Shown: positions 9,633-18,240 of the stretch, piece by piece | Position numbering within the stretch: position 1 is the first letter of the stretch | Layout: each line of letters opens with the position of its first letter | From: Desulforegulaceae bacterium | GTDB taxonomy: Bacteria; Desulfobacterota; Desulfobacteria; Desulfobacterales; JACKCP01 | Reading direction: 5' to 3' | NCBI GenBank assembly: GCA_034006035.1 | Contig: JAVETN010000002.1 | Coordinates: forward strand, 62,001 to 126,000 | Length of the DNA stretch: 64,000 nucleotides | Notes under the pieces: model-generated | The model's input: only the letters and a program-made list of their open reading frames with translations | What the model was told of the DNA's origin: nothing | Database searches by the model: none | Made by a program: the position numbers and the translations under genes

Positions 9633-10440
9633 TTTCCACTGAAACCGAAATACTTGATATTTTATTTTTCCTTAAAAAATCTATTAATTCAATAAGTTTT
9701 CCTGCAGCCACGTTTTTGTCAGCTGAAATAATTAAATCTTTTTTTTCAAGCTCATTGATTTTCAAAGAGATCTCCCCATAGGAAACAGGTTTACTATTTA
9801 AAAAAAGTTGATTGTTTTTATTTAAAACAATAAAATTTGCTTCTTTTCCAACACTTTGCCCGGTTGAAGCACCTGGAAGGTTTAAATCAATAGAATGATT
9901 TTCAATAAAGCTTGAAGTTACAACAAAAAAAATTAAAAGAATAAAAACCATATCAAGCAAAGGGGTTAGATTTAAATCATTAACAATGTTTTTCCCTTTT
10001 ATTTTTTCTCTCAATTTATTTTTTCCCTTTTTTACTTTTACTCTATTATCAGGGCAATACTTTCCCTTTATAAAATTACCTGCAGCTATTCCGGGAATAG
10101 CTATTACAAGCCCTGTCTGAGTGGTAGCTAGAGCAAGTCCTATTCCTGAAGCCATTATTGAAGGAGAAATATCTTTTGAAATCCAGATATTTTTAAAAAT
10201 TTCAACAATCCCGTCAATAGTTCCAAGAAGGCCTATGAGAGGAGCGATTCCAGCAAGAAAAAAAACTGTATTTAATTTTTTTAAAATCTTATTTTCAGCA
10301 TGGGCTGATTTCATTTCAATATTTTTAAACTTAATACTTAAAATAATATAAAAAATATATGACCAAAGTAAAAATGAAACAATAAACAAAAAATAAAAAT
10401 ATACCCCTGAAATCTTCCACAATTGGGTTAAAAAATTCAT
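9622..10440 (-). CDS. ExbB-ExbD fusion protein (proton channel of the TonB system)
   Basis: A single open frame of 272 residues joins two proteins that are normally separate. Residues 1-130 are a short ExbB/TolQ: first membrane segment about 15-36, then GIAPLIGLLGTIDGI (64-78) and ASGIGLALATTQTGLVIA (97-114). Residues 131-152 are a Lys-rich cytoplasmic linker. Residues 153-272 are ExbD: NDLNLTPLLDMVF, with the proton-carrying Asp at 163, one membrane helix and a periplasmic domain. The topology fits, since the ExbB C-terminus and the ExbD N-terminus are both cytoplasmic. An internal AAAGGGA (10030-10024) precedes an in-frame TTG at 10014-10012, which would give a free 130-residue ExbD. The reading frame is continuous and the cluster order is otherwise normal. 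Confidence 0.88.
   Translation of the reverse strand: MNFLTQLWKISGVYFYFLFIVSFLLWSYIFYIILSIKFKNIEMKSAHAENKILKKLNTVFFLAGIAPLIGLLGTIDGIVEIFKNIWISKDISPSIMASGIGLALATTQTGLVIAIPGIAAGNFIKGKYCPDNRVKVKKGKNKLREKIKGKNIVNDLNLTPLLDMVFILLIFFVVTSSFIENHSIDLNLPGASTGQSVGKEANFIVLNKNNQLFLNSKPVSYGEISLKINELEKKDLIISADKNVAAGKLIELIDFLRKNKISSISVSVENEE
10012..10030 (-). promoter_or_regulatory. Possible internal ribosome site and TTG start for free ExbD
   Basis: Inside the ExbB-ExbD fusion frame, AAAGGGA is followed after 9 bases by an in-frame TTG codon (residue 143). Initiation here would yield a 130-residue ExbD of normal length, starting a few residues before the conserved NDLNLTPLLD segment. This is visible in sequence; use of the site is inference, since Lys codons in AT-rich DNA often mimic ribosome sites. 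Confidence 0.35.
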
Positions 10441-11606
10441 TTTTTTCTTAATTTTGCCATAAATATATTTTTCTTTTCATCAAGATCAAAAACAAATTGA
10501 TCCAGTCTTTGCTCAAAAAAATGATGAAAAATCATAAGAGGCAAAGCTATTGAAAGGCCTAACTGGGTTGTAAGAAGTGCTTCAGATATTCCCCCTGCCA
10601 TTTCAGCAGCTTTTACAGATCCAGCCCCTCCTGCAGAGTTAAAAGTTGTTATCATCCCTGTAACAGTGCCAAGAAGACCTATAAGCGGAGCAATTCCAGC
10701 AAGAACAGCTATTGTGGGATTAAATTTTTCAAGTTTTTTTATTTCCCTCTCCAAAAGAGAATTTATAATTTCATCAGAAAAACTTCCTTTTTCTTTTAAA
10801 TAAAGTTTTTTATAAAATTTCAGTGAAGGATATCTTTTAAAACTTTTAACAAATTTATTTTCCAGGTTTTCAAAAAACTCCTTTTCTTTTTTTTCTTTGG
10901 GGATTTTCATATAAAAAAGAATAAATCCCTGAAAAAGTGTGAGTATAATTCCTGCAAAACCTATTAAAAGAATGGGGTAAATCATTACCCCTCCCTTTTG
11001 AATATAGACTAAAACGCTTTCAATAAAACCTGGTTCCATTTTTCTTCCTTTACCAAAACACAAGGGAAAATAAGCTGAGTTATTATTAAAAATATTTTCA
11101 ATTTTTTGAGAATTTATTTTTTCCTGAATAAAAACTAATTCTTTATCGTCAATTTTTACATATCCATACTCTTTACCGCTTTTATATACTCCTCCCAAAT
11201 ATCCATTCATAATTATTTGCTTTGAATTATATTCAAATTTAAAAAACTTTGAACTATTTGAAAAAAACCTTTCAATTTCTTTTTTAAACGTTTTTGTTTC
11301 TTGAAAGAAAAATTGAATTTTTTGGACTGAATCTTCAATTTCTTTTGTTTTATTTTTTTCAGATTGAAATTTTTCAAGGAGTTCAGGCTGGGTGTTTTTA
11401 ATTTTTAAATCTTTTTCTAAATTTTCAATTTCTGATTTTAAAAAATCAATTTCTTTTAAATATTTTTCTTCTCTGATTTTAAATTCATTTTTAACAATAT
11501 CAGCAGATTGAATTAAGAATTTTTTTTCCTCTTCTAAAAGATCCTCTCCATACAACAAACTGGAGATAAAAATTAAAAATATAAAAATCAGACTAGTTTT
11601 TTTCAT
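10437..11606 (-). CDS. TtpC-like MotA/TolQ/ExbB protein with N-terminal periplasmic coiled coil
   Basis: A 389-residue ExbB-superfamily protein of the TonB2-accessory class. A signal peptide covers 1-20 (SSLLYGED). A coiled coil covers about 25-112, and a small beta-rich periplasmic region (about 125-190) includes GGVYKSGKEYGYVKID. Three membrane segments follow (about 207-232, 296-325, 340-365), with GIAPLIGLLGTVTGMITTF and GGISEALLTTQLGLSIALP conserved in ExbB/TolQ. Vibrio TtpC has this layout and is needed for TonB2-dependent import. Because the ExbB part of the neighbouring fusion is tied 1:1 to ExbD, this protein may supply extra ExbB-type subunits. That last point is inference. Confidence 0.85.
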   Translation of the reverse strand: MKKTSLIFIFLIFISSLLYGEDLLEEEKKFLIQSADIVKNEFKIREEKYLKEIDFLKSEIENLEKDLKIKNTQPELLEKFQSEKNKTKEIEDSVQKIQFFFQETKTFKKEIERFFSNSSKFFKFEYNSKQIIMNGYLGGVYKSGKEYGYVKIDDKELVFIQEKINSQKIENIFNNNSAYFPLCFGKGRKMEPGFIESVLVYIQKGGVMIYPILLIGFAGIILTLFQGFILFYMKIPKEKKEKEFFENLENKFVKSFKRYPSLKFYKKLYLKEKGSFSDEIINSLLEREIKKLEKFNPTIAVLAGIAPLIGLLGTVTGMITTFNSAGGAGSVKAAEMAGGISEALLTTQLGLSIALPLMIFHHFFEQRLDQFVFDLDEKKNIFMAKLRKK

Positions 11607-12276
11607 TATCTAAATCTATGAACACAGGTTTAAAAAAATTCTCATCAAAACTTCCTGAAAATATCTTTTCCAATAAAGGATTTGTAAATTTTTGATATTC
11701 TTGATTTTTTTTATCCCATAAATAAAGAATATTTTCAGTTTTGATTATAACAATACTATTTTCACCAATTAAGGCTTTACCTGATTTTTTTTCATTATTA
11801 ATTAAAAAAGAAGACTCTTTAAAATAAAAATTCATAGATTTAAAATTCTCTTTTTCAAAAAAACTTTTAAAAGCTTCTGCCTTTAATTCAAAATCTATAT
11901 CTTCATTAAACAAACTGAATAAAGTATCTTTTTCAATTCTAAATTTTTCTTTTAAAAAAGTGGGCAACCTGGATTTTTGAATTTCAATCCCAGTTAAAAT
12001 TTCTTTCCATTCCTTGATTTTCAGTTCAATAAATTCATTTCGTTTATTTTCAAGATTTGAAATTTCTTTAATTTTTTTACTCAAAAGATAATGTTTTATT
12101 TTTAAATTTTTTATTGAATTTAAATACTTTTCTTCCTTATTATTGATTTCTTCTGATAATAAATTCAGCTCTTCAGAAAGTGAAAAATTTTCCTCAACTT
12201 TTATTTCATTTTCCATTCCCCAAATAAAATGGGATAAAAAAATAAAAAGAGAAATTGTATAAAAAAATTTCAGCAA
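11593..12276 (-). CDS. DUF3450-like periplasmic coiled-coil protein, first gene of the TonB2-like run
   Basis: A 227-residue protein with a signal peptide (about 1-19, SHFIWGME), a Glu/Lys-rich coiled coil (about 22-95) and a C-terminal domain with ILTGIEIQKSRLPTFLKEKF. DUF3450 proteins occupy this first position in TonB2 clusters, ahead of ttpC, and have similar length and coiled-coil structure. Sequence similarity to the family by eye is modest, so the assignment rests largely on position and architecture. It overlaps the ttpC-like gene by 14 bases. The molecular role of the family is not established; a periplasmic partner of TtpC is the likely reading. Confidence 0.68.
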   Translation of the reverse strand: MLKFFYTISLFIFLSHFIWGMENEIKVEENFSLSEELNLLSEEINNKEEKYLNSIKNLKIKHYLLSKKIKEISNLENKRNEFIELKIKEWKEILTGIEIQKSRLPTFLKEKFRIEKDTLFSLFNEDIDFELKAEAFKSFFEKENFKSMNFYFKESSFLINNEKKSGKALIGENSIVIIKTENILYLWDKKNQEYQKFTNPLLEKIFSGSFDENFFKPVFIDLDNEKN

Positions 12277-12388
12277 TAGAAACTCTCTTTTATATTCTGC
12301 CAGGATTCAAGCTTTTGAAAAACAATTTTACCCATAAGTAAATTCTAATTTTTTAATCAAAACTAAATTTGTTTAAAAAAAAATACCA

Positions 12389-12757
12389 TCATATTTTTTC
12401 ACCAATAAATTTTGAAAGAAACAAATCAAAATCTTTGGCATCAGCAAGGGAATTAAGAATGATAATTTCTGTTTTAGGATACTTTGCACTAAATTTTTTT
12501 TGTATTTCAGGAAGATCTTCTGTTACATGGGCACCATTAAAAAGAAAATAAGGGAAAATATAAATTTTTGTTCCCCCTTTTTTTATTTCCTCTTCCAGGG
12601 CTTCTTCTATTCCAGGTTTCCCAAATTGAAGAAAACAACAAATTCCCCTATCAATTTTATTTCCAAGGCCAGTTAATACTTTTTCAAAAAACAAAGATAC
12701 TTCCAAATTGGAATTAACTTTTCTGCTTCCATGGGCAGCAAACAAAAGTACTTTCAT
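12389..12757 (-). CDS. cbiX: CbiX-type small sirohydrochlorin/metal chelatase-like protein
   Basis: A single-domain 122-residue chelatase of the CbiX-short/SirB class, which inserts cobalt, nickel or iron into sirohydrochlorin. The N-terminus LLFAAHGSR carries the first metal-binding His (H9), and IFPYFLFNGAHVTEDLPE carries the second conserved His region. Bacterial CbiX is often a two-domain fusion of about 240-300 residues; the short form dimerises. Its start overlaps the glycosyltransferase stop by 4 bases, a pairing with no obvious functional link. It could act in siroheme, coenzyme F430-like or cobalamin synthesis; no other tetrapyrrole genes are nearby to decide. Confidence 0.82.
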   Translation of the reverse strand: MKVLLFAAHGSRKVNSNLEVSLFFEKVLTGLGNKIDRGICCFLQFGKPGIEEALEEEIKKGGTKIYIFPYFLFNGAHVTEDLPEIQKKFSAKYPKTEIIILNSLADAKDFDLFLSKFIGEKI

Positions 12758-13599
12758 AGCTTTTCCTCCATTTCCCTTTTCAAGGACTTATATATAAAAT
12801 ATTCTTCCATTTTAAATCTTTTTTTACACCCTTCCATATAAATCAAAGATTTTTCAATGGCTTTTTCTATGGCAGCAACTTCTTTTTCCCTGTGTGAAAT
12901 TCCCTGATCCAAAATTTTTTTTATAGAATAAATTCTAAATTTATCAAGAAAAGGAAGAGAAGAAAGCTGATCTTCATGACCTCCTCTTTTGACAACAAGA
13001 GGGCTTTCAATCAAATGAAAATCAAATAAAAGAGATGCCCTGAGCCAAAGATCATAATCTTCACAAGCAATCATTTTCTCATCAAACAACCCTGATTTAT
13101 AAAAAAACTCCCTTTTCATCATCACAGCAGAAGGACTTACCAAACAAAGGGAAAGGGAGGGAATAAAAATATCACCAAAAGGTTTTTTATGTCTTTTTTT
13201 AGGGTTGATTCTTTTATTCTTCCTTATCCAGATTTCTTCTGTCTGACAAACAATTGCAGTTTTGTTTTCAATGAAATAATCAACCTGAATTTCAAGTTTT
13301 TTGGGTTCCCAAAAATCATCAGAGTCAAGAAAAGCTATAAAATCTCCCCTGGAGTTTTTAATGCCAAAATTTCTTGCAGCACTTACCCCCTTATTTTCCT
13401 GAAAAAGAACTTTGACAATCCCATGGTTTTTTTCATAATTTTTTAAAATATCACCTGTTTCATCATCAGAGCCGTCATCAACAATAATAAGCTCTATGTT
13501 TTTATATGTTTGATCAAGCACAGAATCAATTGCTTGATGAATGCACCAGGCCCTGTTGTAAACAGGAATAATTACGCTTATAAAATTGTTTTCTGTCAT
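12754..13599 (-). CDS. Family 2 glycosyltransferase
   Basis: A 281-residue GT-A fold enzyme that transfers a sugar from a nucleotide-sugar donor. The N-terminus VSVIIPVYNR-type segment (ISVIIPVYNRAWCIHQAI), IVDDGSDDET and GVSAARNFGIKNSRGDFIAFLDSDD give the nucleotide and DXD metal sites (DSDD near residue 93). CEDYDLWLRA matches the acceptor-side ED motif. There are no membrane segments, so it is a soluble or peripheral cytoplasmic enzyme. A weak AAAAAGG ribosome site precedes the ATG. Acceptor and product are unknown, and no polysaccharide cluster surrounds it. Confidence 0.85.
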   Translation of the reverse strand: MTENNFISVIIPVYNRAWCIHQAIDSVLDQTYKNIELIIVDDGSDDETGDILKNYEKNHGIVKVLFQENKGVSAARNFGIKNSRGDFIAFLDSDDFWEPKKLEIQVDYFIENKTAIVCQTEEIWIRKNKRINPKKRHKKPFGDIFIPSLSLCLVSPSAVMMKREFFYKSGLFDEKMIACEDYDLWLRASLLFDFHLIESPLVVKRGGHEDQLSSLPFLDKFRIYSIKKILDQGISHREKEVAAIEKAIEKSLIYMEGCKKRFKMEEYFIYKSLKREMEEKL

Positions 13600-13924
13600 T
13601 TTACCTTTTTAATTTGATTTCATTAAAACCTATACTTAACTATTGACTAAAAACCAGAATTACTTATAAAAACAAATTAATAATCAACACAAAAACTGAT
13701 TTATTTTAAAACTTGAATTTACCAATCAATGTTTTTAACATGGTTTTAATTGTAAAAAAACATCAAACAATAAACTTAAGATGATTGTTGGTAAAAAAAG
13801 CTAGAAAACAGAAGATAATTTAAAAGGGGCTGTTTCATCAAAAAAATATAAAAACTCTTCAATAACAATAGTAAGTTTCAGAACAAATCAATGTTTTGAA
13901 AAACTTAAAAAAAAGATACAAAAC
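13600..13924. other. Intergenic region, no gene recognised
   Basis: This 325-base AT-rich divergent region lies between the glycosyltransferase and the HAD phosphatase gene. I see no open frame of interest and no strong hairpin. An imperfect inverted repeat (AACAAT ... ATTGTT near 13766-13797) is present but has no clear role. Promoters for both flanking genes must lie here, yet none matches consensus well. Confidence 0.5.
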
Positions 13925-14398
13925 ATGATTAAAATTTCCATACCCGGAATAAAAGACATAGAAATAGAAAATATATTATTAGATTATAATGGAACAATTG
14001 CCACTGATGGAGAGCCTCTGCCCGGAATAAAAGAAAGATTTGAAAAACTTTCAAAAATTTCAAAAATCCATCTTATTACCGCAGACACCCATGGAAGTGT
14101 TAAGGAAAAACTCAAAAACTATGATTGCAAAATAAAAGTAATTTCAGGCAAAAACCAGGATACTCTCAAACTTGAATATCTTGAAGAAATTGGAAAAAAC
14201 AAAACAGCAGCAATAGGAAACGGATTAAATGACAGGCTGATGCTGAAACATTCCAAATTGGGAATTTGTATAATAGGTGAAGAAGGAGCTTTTTCCCAGT
14301 CAATAATCAACTCGGATCTGGTTGTTCAATCTCCAAATCATGCTCTTGATCTTTTCCTGAAAAAGAATAGACTGACGGCCGGACTAAGAAACGAATAA
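13925..14398 (+). CDS. Small HAD-superfamily protein resembling the phosphatase domain of P-type ATPases
   Basis: A 157-residue soluble HAD protein (COG4087-like). Motif I is DYNGTIATDG (residues 20-29): the nucleophile Asp is present, but the second acid is replaced by Asn, as in P-type ATPase-like HADs rather than ordinary phosphatases. Motif II is in HLITADTHG, the Lys motif in the region of KVISGK, and motif IV is AAIGNGLNDRLML. There is no cap domain and no membrane segment. It lies 15 bases before the ferredoxin-nitroreductase gene, so the two are probably co-transcribed. Substrate unknown. Confidence 0.75.
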   Translation: MIKISIPGIKDIEIENILLDYNGTIATDGEPLPGIKERFEKLSKISKIHLITADTHGSVKEKLKNYDCKIKVISGKNQDTLKLEYLEEIGKNKTAAIGNGLNDRLMLKHSKLGICIIGEEGAFSQSIINSDLVVQSPNHALDLFLKKNRLTAGLRNE

Positions 14399-14413
14399 TA
14401 ATTAGGAGAAAAT

Positions 14414-15235
14414 ATGTCAGTTTCAATTGATCACGACAAATGTGTACTGGATTTTAAGTGTATAGACGAATGTCCAGTCAAAATCTTTGGATTTTCCAAA
14501 GAAGAAAAAAAAATAACAATTATTCCAGCCCCAGAGAGTTTATGTATAAAATGCGGTCATTGCATGGCTGTATGTCCTGAAGGGGCAATTAAGGTTAAAG
14601 GATTTACAGACTCTGATTTTATTGAAAAAAATAAAAACGAAATACTTTCAAAAGAAAATATTGAATATATTTTAAGGTCTAGAAGATCAATAAGATCCTA
14701 TAAAAATGAAATAGTTCCAAAGGAAAAAATAGAAGAACTTTTAAATCTTGGTTTTGCAGCTCCAACAGGCCATAATTCCAGATCTGTTAATTTTACAATT
14801 GTCTATGAAAAGGAAAAGCTTAAGACCTTTAGTCAAATGGTGATAGATTGGATGAAATACATGATCAAAGAACAACCTGACACTGCTGCTCTTTTGAATT
14901 TAAATCATGTAGTTATGGGATTTGAAGCTGGATTTGACGGAATCTTTCGAGGAGCCCCTCATCTTATCATAGCCCACTCATCCAAATATGCCCCTACAGC
15001 TGCCATAGACTGTGCCACTGCAATTTCATATCTTGAAGTTGGAGCCCAGGGTTTAGGCCTTGGTACCTGCTGGGCAGGTTTTTTCAATGTTGCAGCCTCT
15101 TTTTGGCCTCCATTGAAATCGGAATTAAATCTTCCAAAGGATCATAAAAACCATGGAACAATAATGGTAGGTGTTCCCAAGCATGAATACAAAAAAATTA
15201 TAAAAAGAAAACCAGGAAATACCACCTGGATTTAA
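14414..15235 (+). CDS. Ferredoxin-nitroreductase family protein (4Fe-4S plus FMN)
   Basis: A 273-residue fusion of a two-cluster ferredoxin domain (about 1-65) and an FMN nitroreductase domain (about 85-255). The second cluster motif CIKCGHCMAVCPEGAIKV is canonical. The first is irregular, with C10, C16 and C20 in CVLDFKCIDECP. The nitroreductase part begins RSRRSIRSYKNE, the usual FMN-phosphate region, and includes GLGTCWAGFF. Such proteins are common in strict anaerobes and are thought to pass electrons from ferredoxin to an organic acceptor; the acceptor is unknown. An AGGAG ribosome site precedes the ATG. Probably in an operon with the upstream HAD gene. Confidence 0.87.
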   Translation: MSVSIDHDKCVLDFKCIDECPVKIFGFSKEEKKITIIPAPESLCIKCGHCMAVCPEGAIKVKGFTDSDFIEKNKNEILSKENIEYILRSRRSIRSYKNEIVPKEKIEELLNLGFAAPTGHNSRSVNFTIVYEKEKLKTFSQMVIDWMKYMIKEQPDTAALLNLNHVVMGFEAGFDGIFRGAPHLIIAHSSKYAPTAAIDCATAISYLEVGAQGLGLGTCWAGFFNVAASFWPPLKSELNLPKDHKNHGTIMVGVPKHEYKKIIKRKPGNTTWI

Positions 15236-15265
15236 TCAACCAGTTGCTAGTTTAACAAAATCTTT

Positions 15266-15296
15266 CAGTTTTGCCCAAACCTTCAAGGCAAAACTG
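15266..15296 (+). terminator. Hairpin after the nitroreductase gene
   Basis: A perfect 10-bp stem (CAGTTTTGCC at 15266-15275 with GGCAAAACTG at 15287-15296) and an 11-base loop lie about 30 bases after the stop. No U-tract follows, so it may be a weak terminator or an mRNA 3'-end structure. Confidence 0.5.
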
Positions 15297-15525
15297 GAAA
15301 CCAATGACTTTTAATCAAAATTAAACAAAATTTCACTTTTTTATTTCATTTTTTTATCAACTTGTATTAAACCTGCTTCAATATAGTTTGAAATTTCTTG
15401 TAAATGCTTTGAGTTAAAAAGATAAAAACCTTCAATTCAGGTTAAACTTATCCTTATTAAATGACGACAATTATTTAAGGCTAAATAATAAAGGATGTTT
15501 AAAAACTAAATAATATAAGGTGAAA

Positions 15526-18192
15526 ATGTTTACCAATCTTTTTTCCAAATGCCCTAAATGCGGAGAGTCTATTAACTCAGGCTCAACTAAATGCAGTAAG
15601 TGCAAAATTGAAATTAAATCTTCATTTGGTGTTGAAAAAGATTTTTATTCAGATCTGTTTTTAGAACTGGCTGAAAAAAACAATATTATTTCAAAAAATG
15701 AAGCTGAAATCATTTACAACGAATACAAGAGTCTTTTAAATACAGAATATCCTCAAAAAATTGAAGAAATACTCCTTAGTCAAGAAAAAACAGATATTAA
15801 AACAATTTCAAAGCTAATTGCTGCTGCACTTAGAATAATTGACAAAAATTTTTGCAGGGAAGCTGTAAAAAAAGGCCTGATCACTAAAAATCAGGCATTG
15901 GAAGCTTTAAGCATCCAAAAGAAGCTATTCAAAAATCAAAGTTTAAAATCAGCTGCTGATATTTTAAAAGAAAAAGACCATTTAAATGATTCACAAATAA
16001 AAGAAATTTTAAGTACAGTTTCAATTACCAAGCCAGACAAAGACGAAGACGACTACAAGCCCTTGACCAAACTCTGGCAGGAAGAAGATAAAAAAATGAA
16101 AATAAAAGAAATTAAAAACAAAATCAGCCCAAAAAATCTTAAAATTTGTGAACTTGGAATTAAATACAAATTCTTTTCAGCAGAAACCATTGAAAAATAT
16201 GCTTTCCAATGGGCAAAAGACCCTTTATCAAAAGATCTTGATTTTATAGATTTTATTGAAACAAAAGGGCTTATTGACAAAAATAAACGGATTCTTCTCA
16301 ATATTCACTGTGAATACCAAAATCTCAAAAAATCAGATATAGAGTTTTTAAAGCTTGGTATTTTATACAAATTTATAACAAAAAAAAATGCTGAAGCCGT
16401 ATTTAAAAAACAAAACTCAATATTTAAGGAGCAATACAAACTAATTCCTGTATGTAAAATCCTTTATAATAACAATCTTATTACAAAATCTCAGATCAAA
16501 GAAATTCTTTCAGAACAAAACAGAAAAGGACTTGCCCAAAAGTTAAAATCTGATCCTGATTTAATCAATGAAAATTCATCCACCAATAAAAAATCAGAAG
16601 AAAACCCTTTAAATTCAGGATTTGCATCAAAAGAAGAGATTCAGATTGAAATCTCAAATGACTCCATGAAGGCTCTTCTTTACCCCCTGCCCAAAAAAAT
16701 TAAAGTTGAAGACATAAAATCAGTTTTAGCTGAAAAAGGTGTCCAATACGGAGTTCTAAGCGATGATCTGATTCAGGTTTTCATCAATAAAAACCCTGAT
16801 ACCCCAATTGAAGTGGCAAGCGGAAGTCCTCCTGTTGAACCTGTAAATTCAGAAATCAAATGCCATTTTTCACAAAACTACCTCAACGTGGGAAATGTTG
16901 ATGAACAAGGGAATATCGATTTTATGGACAGAGGTGAAATTCCTGTTGCAGAACCAGGACAGCTCCTGGCAGAAAAGATACCCCTGAAAAACGGTAAAAA
17001 CGGATTGGATATTTTTGGTAATCCAATCCTGGTGGAAGAAGCTCAAGACTGTTTTATTGAAGCAGGCCAGGGAACAAGATTAGACGAAACAGAGAACAAA
17101 ATATATGCCATAGAAAAAGGACAGCCCCATATTTCAATTGATGGAAAAGTTTCTGTATTTAACACCCACGAAATAAAAGGTGATGTTGACTTTAACACAG
17201 GTCATATAGAATTTGACGGAAATATAATTATCCACGGAAGCATAAAGCCGGGATTCAGAGTATCTGCAAATGATATCACTGCAAAATCTGCAATGGATGC
17301 CATTATAAAATCAAGGGGCCAGGTTGAAATTAAAAATGGAATTAACGGCGGTAAAATCTTTGCCCAGCAAGGACTTTCAGCTAAATTTACAAACCAGGCT
17401 GAAATAACAGCATGCGGAAATGTTAATATTGAAAAAGAAATCCTTGAGTCAAAAATAAAAACAAGTGGGCTGGTTACTGTTAAATCAGGGAGAATAATAT
17501 CTTCCCTTGTTTCTGCAAAAGGAGGAATTGACTCAAGGCACATAGGAACAGAAGTTTCAACACCTTCAATAATTGAAATAGGCAAAGATTCATACCTTGA
17601 AAAAATCCTGGCACCCTACCTTGCAAGTCAGAAAAACATTGATTCTGAAATTAATAATTTAAAAGAAGAAATAGCTTTAGTCTATGCCAAGGAAAAACAA
17701 AGCCATATAGAAATTGCCAAAAAAGCCCAGGTTCAGGACAAAGCATCCCAGGCTCTAAAACAGTTACGCGAGCATTATGAGCTTGTTTCCGGATCAGTAA
17801 AACCAAAAACAGTAAATGAGATCAAATCAAAAATAGATGAATTATCTTTAAAAATTAAAAACACTGAAAAAACCATAGACTCTTTATTCCAATCTCAGGA
17901 TGAATATAAAAACATTCTTTCAGGGCATTCATCAAAGCTTAAAACTTTGGAAGAAAATAAAATCAAAATTCTAGGGCAAATTGAATCAATAAAAAATTAC
18001 GATAATTCAATAGAACCATCCCCTGTATTAATTGTTCACGGAACAATAGAAAAAGGCACCAAAATTTTTGGTCCAAACTCTGTCTGGGAAGTAAATGAAA
18101 CTTCTAAAAACATAAGAATTTCAGAAATAACAACAACCGATGAGGCCGGAAATAAGATTTACTTTCTAAAAAAAGATAAAAACAACAAATAA
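15526..18192 (+). CDS. fapA: FapA/DUF342-family protein with N-terminal zinc ribbon and helical repeats
   Basis: A large cytoplasmic protein (888 residues from this ATG). A zinc ribbon opens it, with pairs CPKCGE and CSKCKI near residues 9-26. A middle section (about 30-370) repeats a helical pattern of the type KGLITKNQALEALSIQKKL, GIKYKFFSAETIEKYAF and LGILYKFITKKNAEAVF. The C-terminal half is DUF342: GVLSDDL, VASGSPPVEP, repeated beta-helix stretches such as VSVFNTHEIKGDVDFNTGH, a coiled coil (about 700-800) and a final beta segment. DUF342/FapA proteins affect polar flagellum placement and surface signalling. The ATG follows AAGG by 5 bases; a GTG at 15520 is the alternative. No adjacent flagellar gene. 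Confidence 0.8.
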   Translation: MFTNLFSKCPKCGESINSGSTKCSKCKIEIKSSFGVEKDFYSDLFLELAEKNNIISKNEAEIIYNEYKSLLNTEYPQKIEEILLSQEKTDIKTISKLIAAALRIIDKNFCREAVKKGLITKNQALEALSIQKKLFKNQSLKSAADILKEKDHLNDSQIKEILSTVSITKPDKDEDDYKPLTKLWQEEDKKMKIKEIKNKISPKNLKICELGIKYKFFSAETIEKYAFQWAKDPLSKDLDFIDFIETKGLIDKNKRILLNIHCEYQNLKKSDIEFLKLGILYKFITKKNAEAVFKKQNSIFKEQYKLIPVCKILYNNNLITKSQIKEILSEQNRKGLAQKLKSDPDLINENSSTNKKSEENPLNSGFASKEEIQIEISNDSMKALLYPLPKKIKVEDIKSVLAEKGVQYGVLSDDLIQVFINKNPDTPIEVASGSPPVEPVNSEIKCHFSQNYLNVGNVDEQGNIDFMDRGEIPVAEPGQLLAEKIPLKNGKNGLDIFGNPILVEEAQDCFIEAGQGTRLDETENKIYAIEKGQPHISIDGKVSVFNTHEIKGDVDFNTGHIEFDGNIIIHGSIKPGFRVSANDITAKSAMDAIIKSRGQVEIKNGINGGKIFAQQGLSAKFTNQAEITACGNVNIEKEILESKIKTSGLVTVKSGRIISSLVSAKGGIDSRHIGTEVSTPSIIEIGKDSYLEKILAPYLASQKNIDSEINNLKEEIALVYAKEKQSHIEIAKKAQVQDKASQALKQLREHYELVSGSVKPKTVNEIKSKIDELSLKIKNTEKTIDSLFQSQDEYKNILSGHSSKLKTLEENKIKILGQIESIKNYDNSIEPSPVLIVHGTIEKGTKIFGPNSVWEVNETSKNIRISEITTTDEAGNKIYFLKKDKNNK

Positions 18193-18240
18193 CCCGCCTT
18201 TTTTAGCCACCCCTAAATTATTTTTTACAGCCAGCATTTC

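Noticed and set aside
10000-10100. A frameshift error joining exbB to exbD
   Set aside because: The linker is a plausible Lys-rich cytoplasmic segment in frame, topology agrees, and neither side shows lost conserved residues. It remains the main alternative and is listed under refutation.
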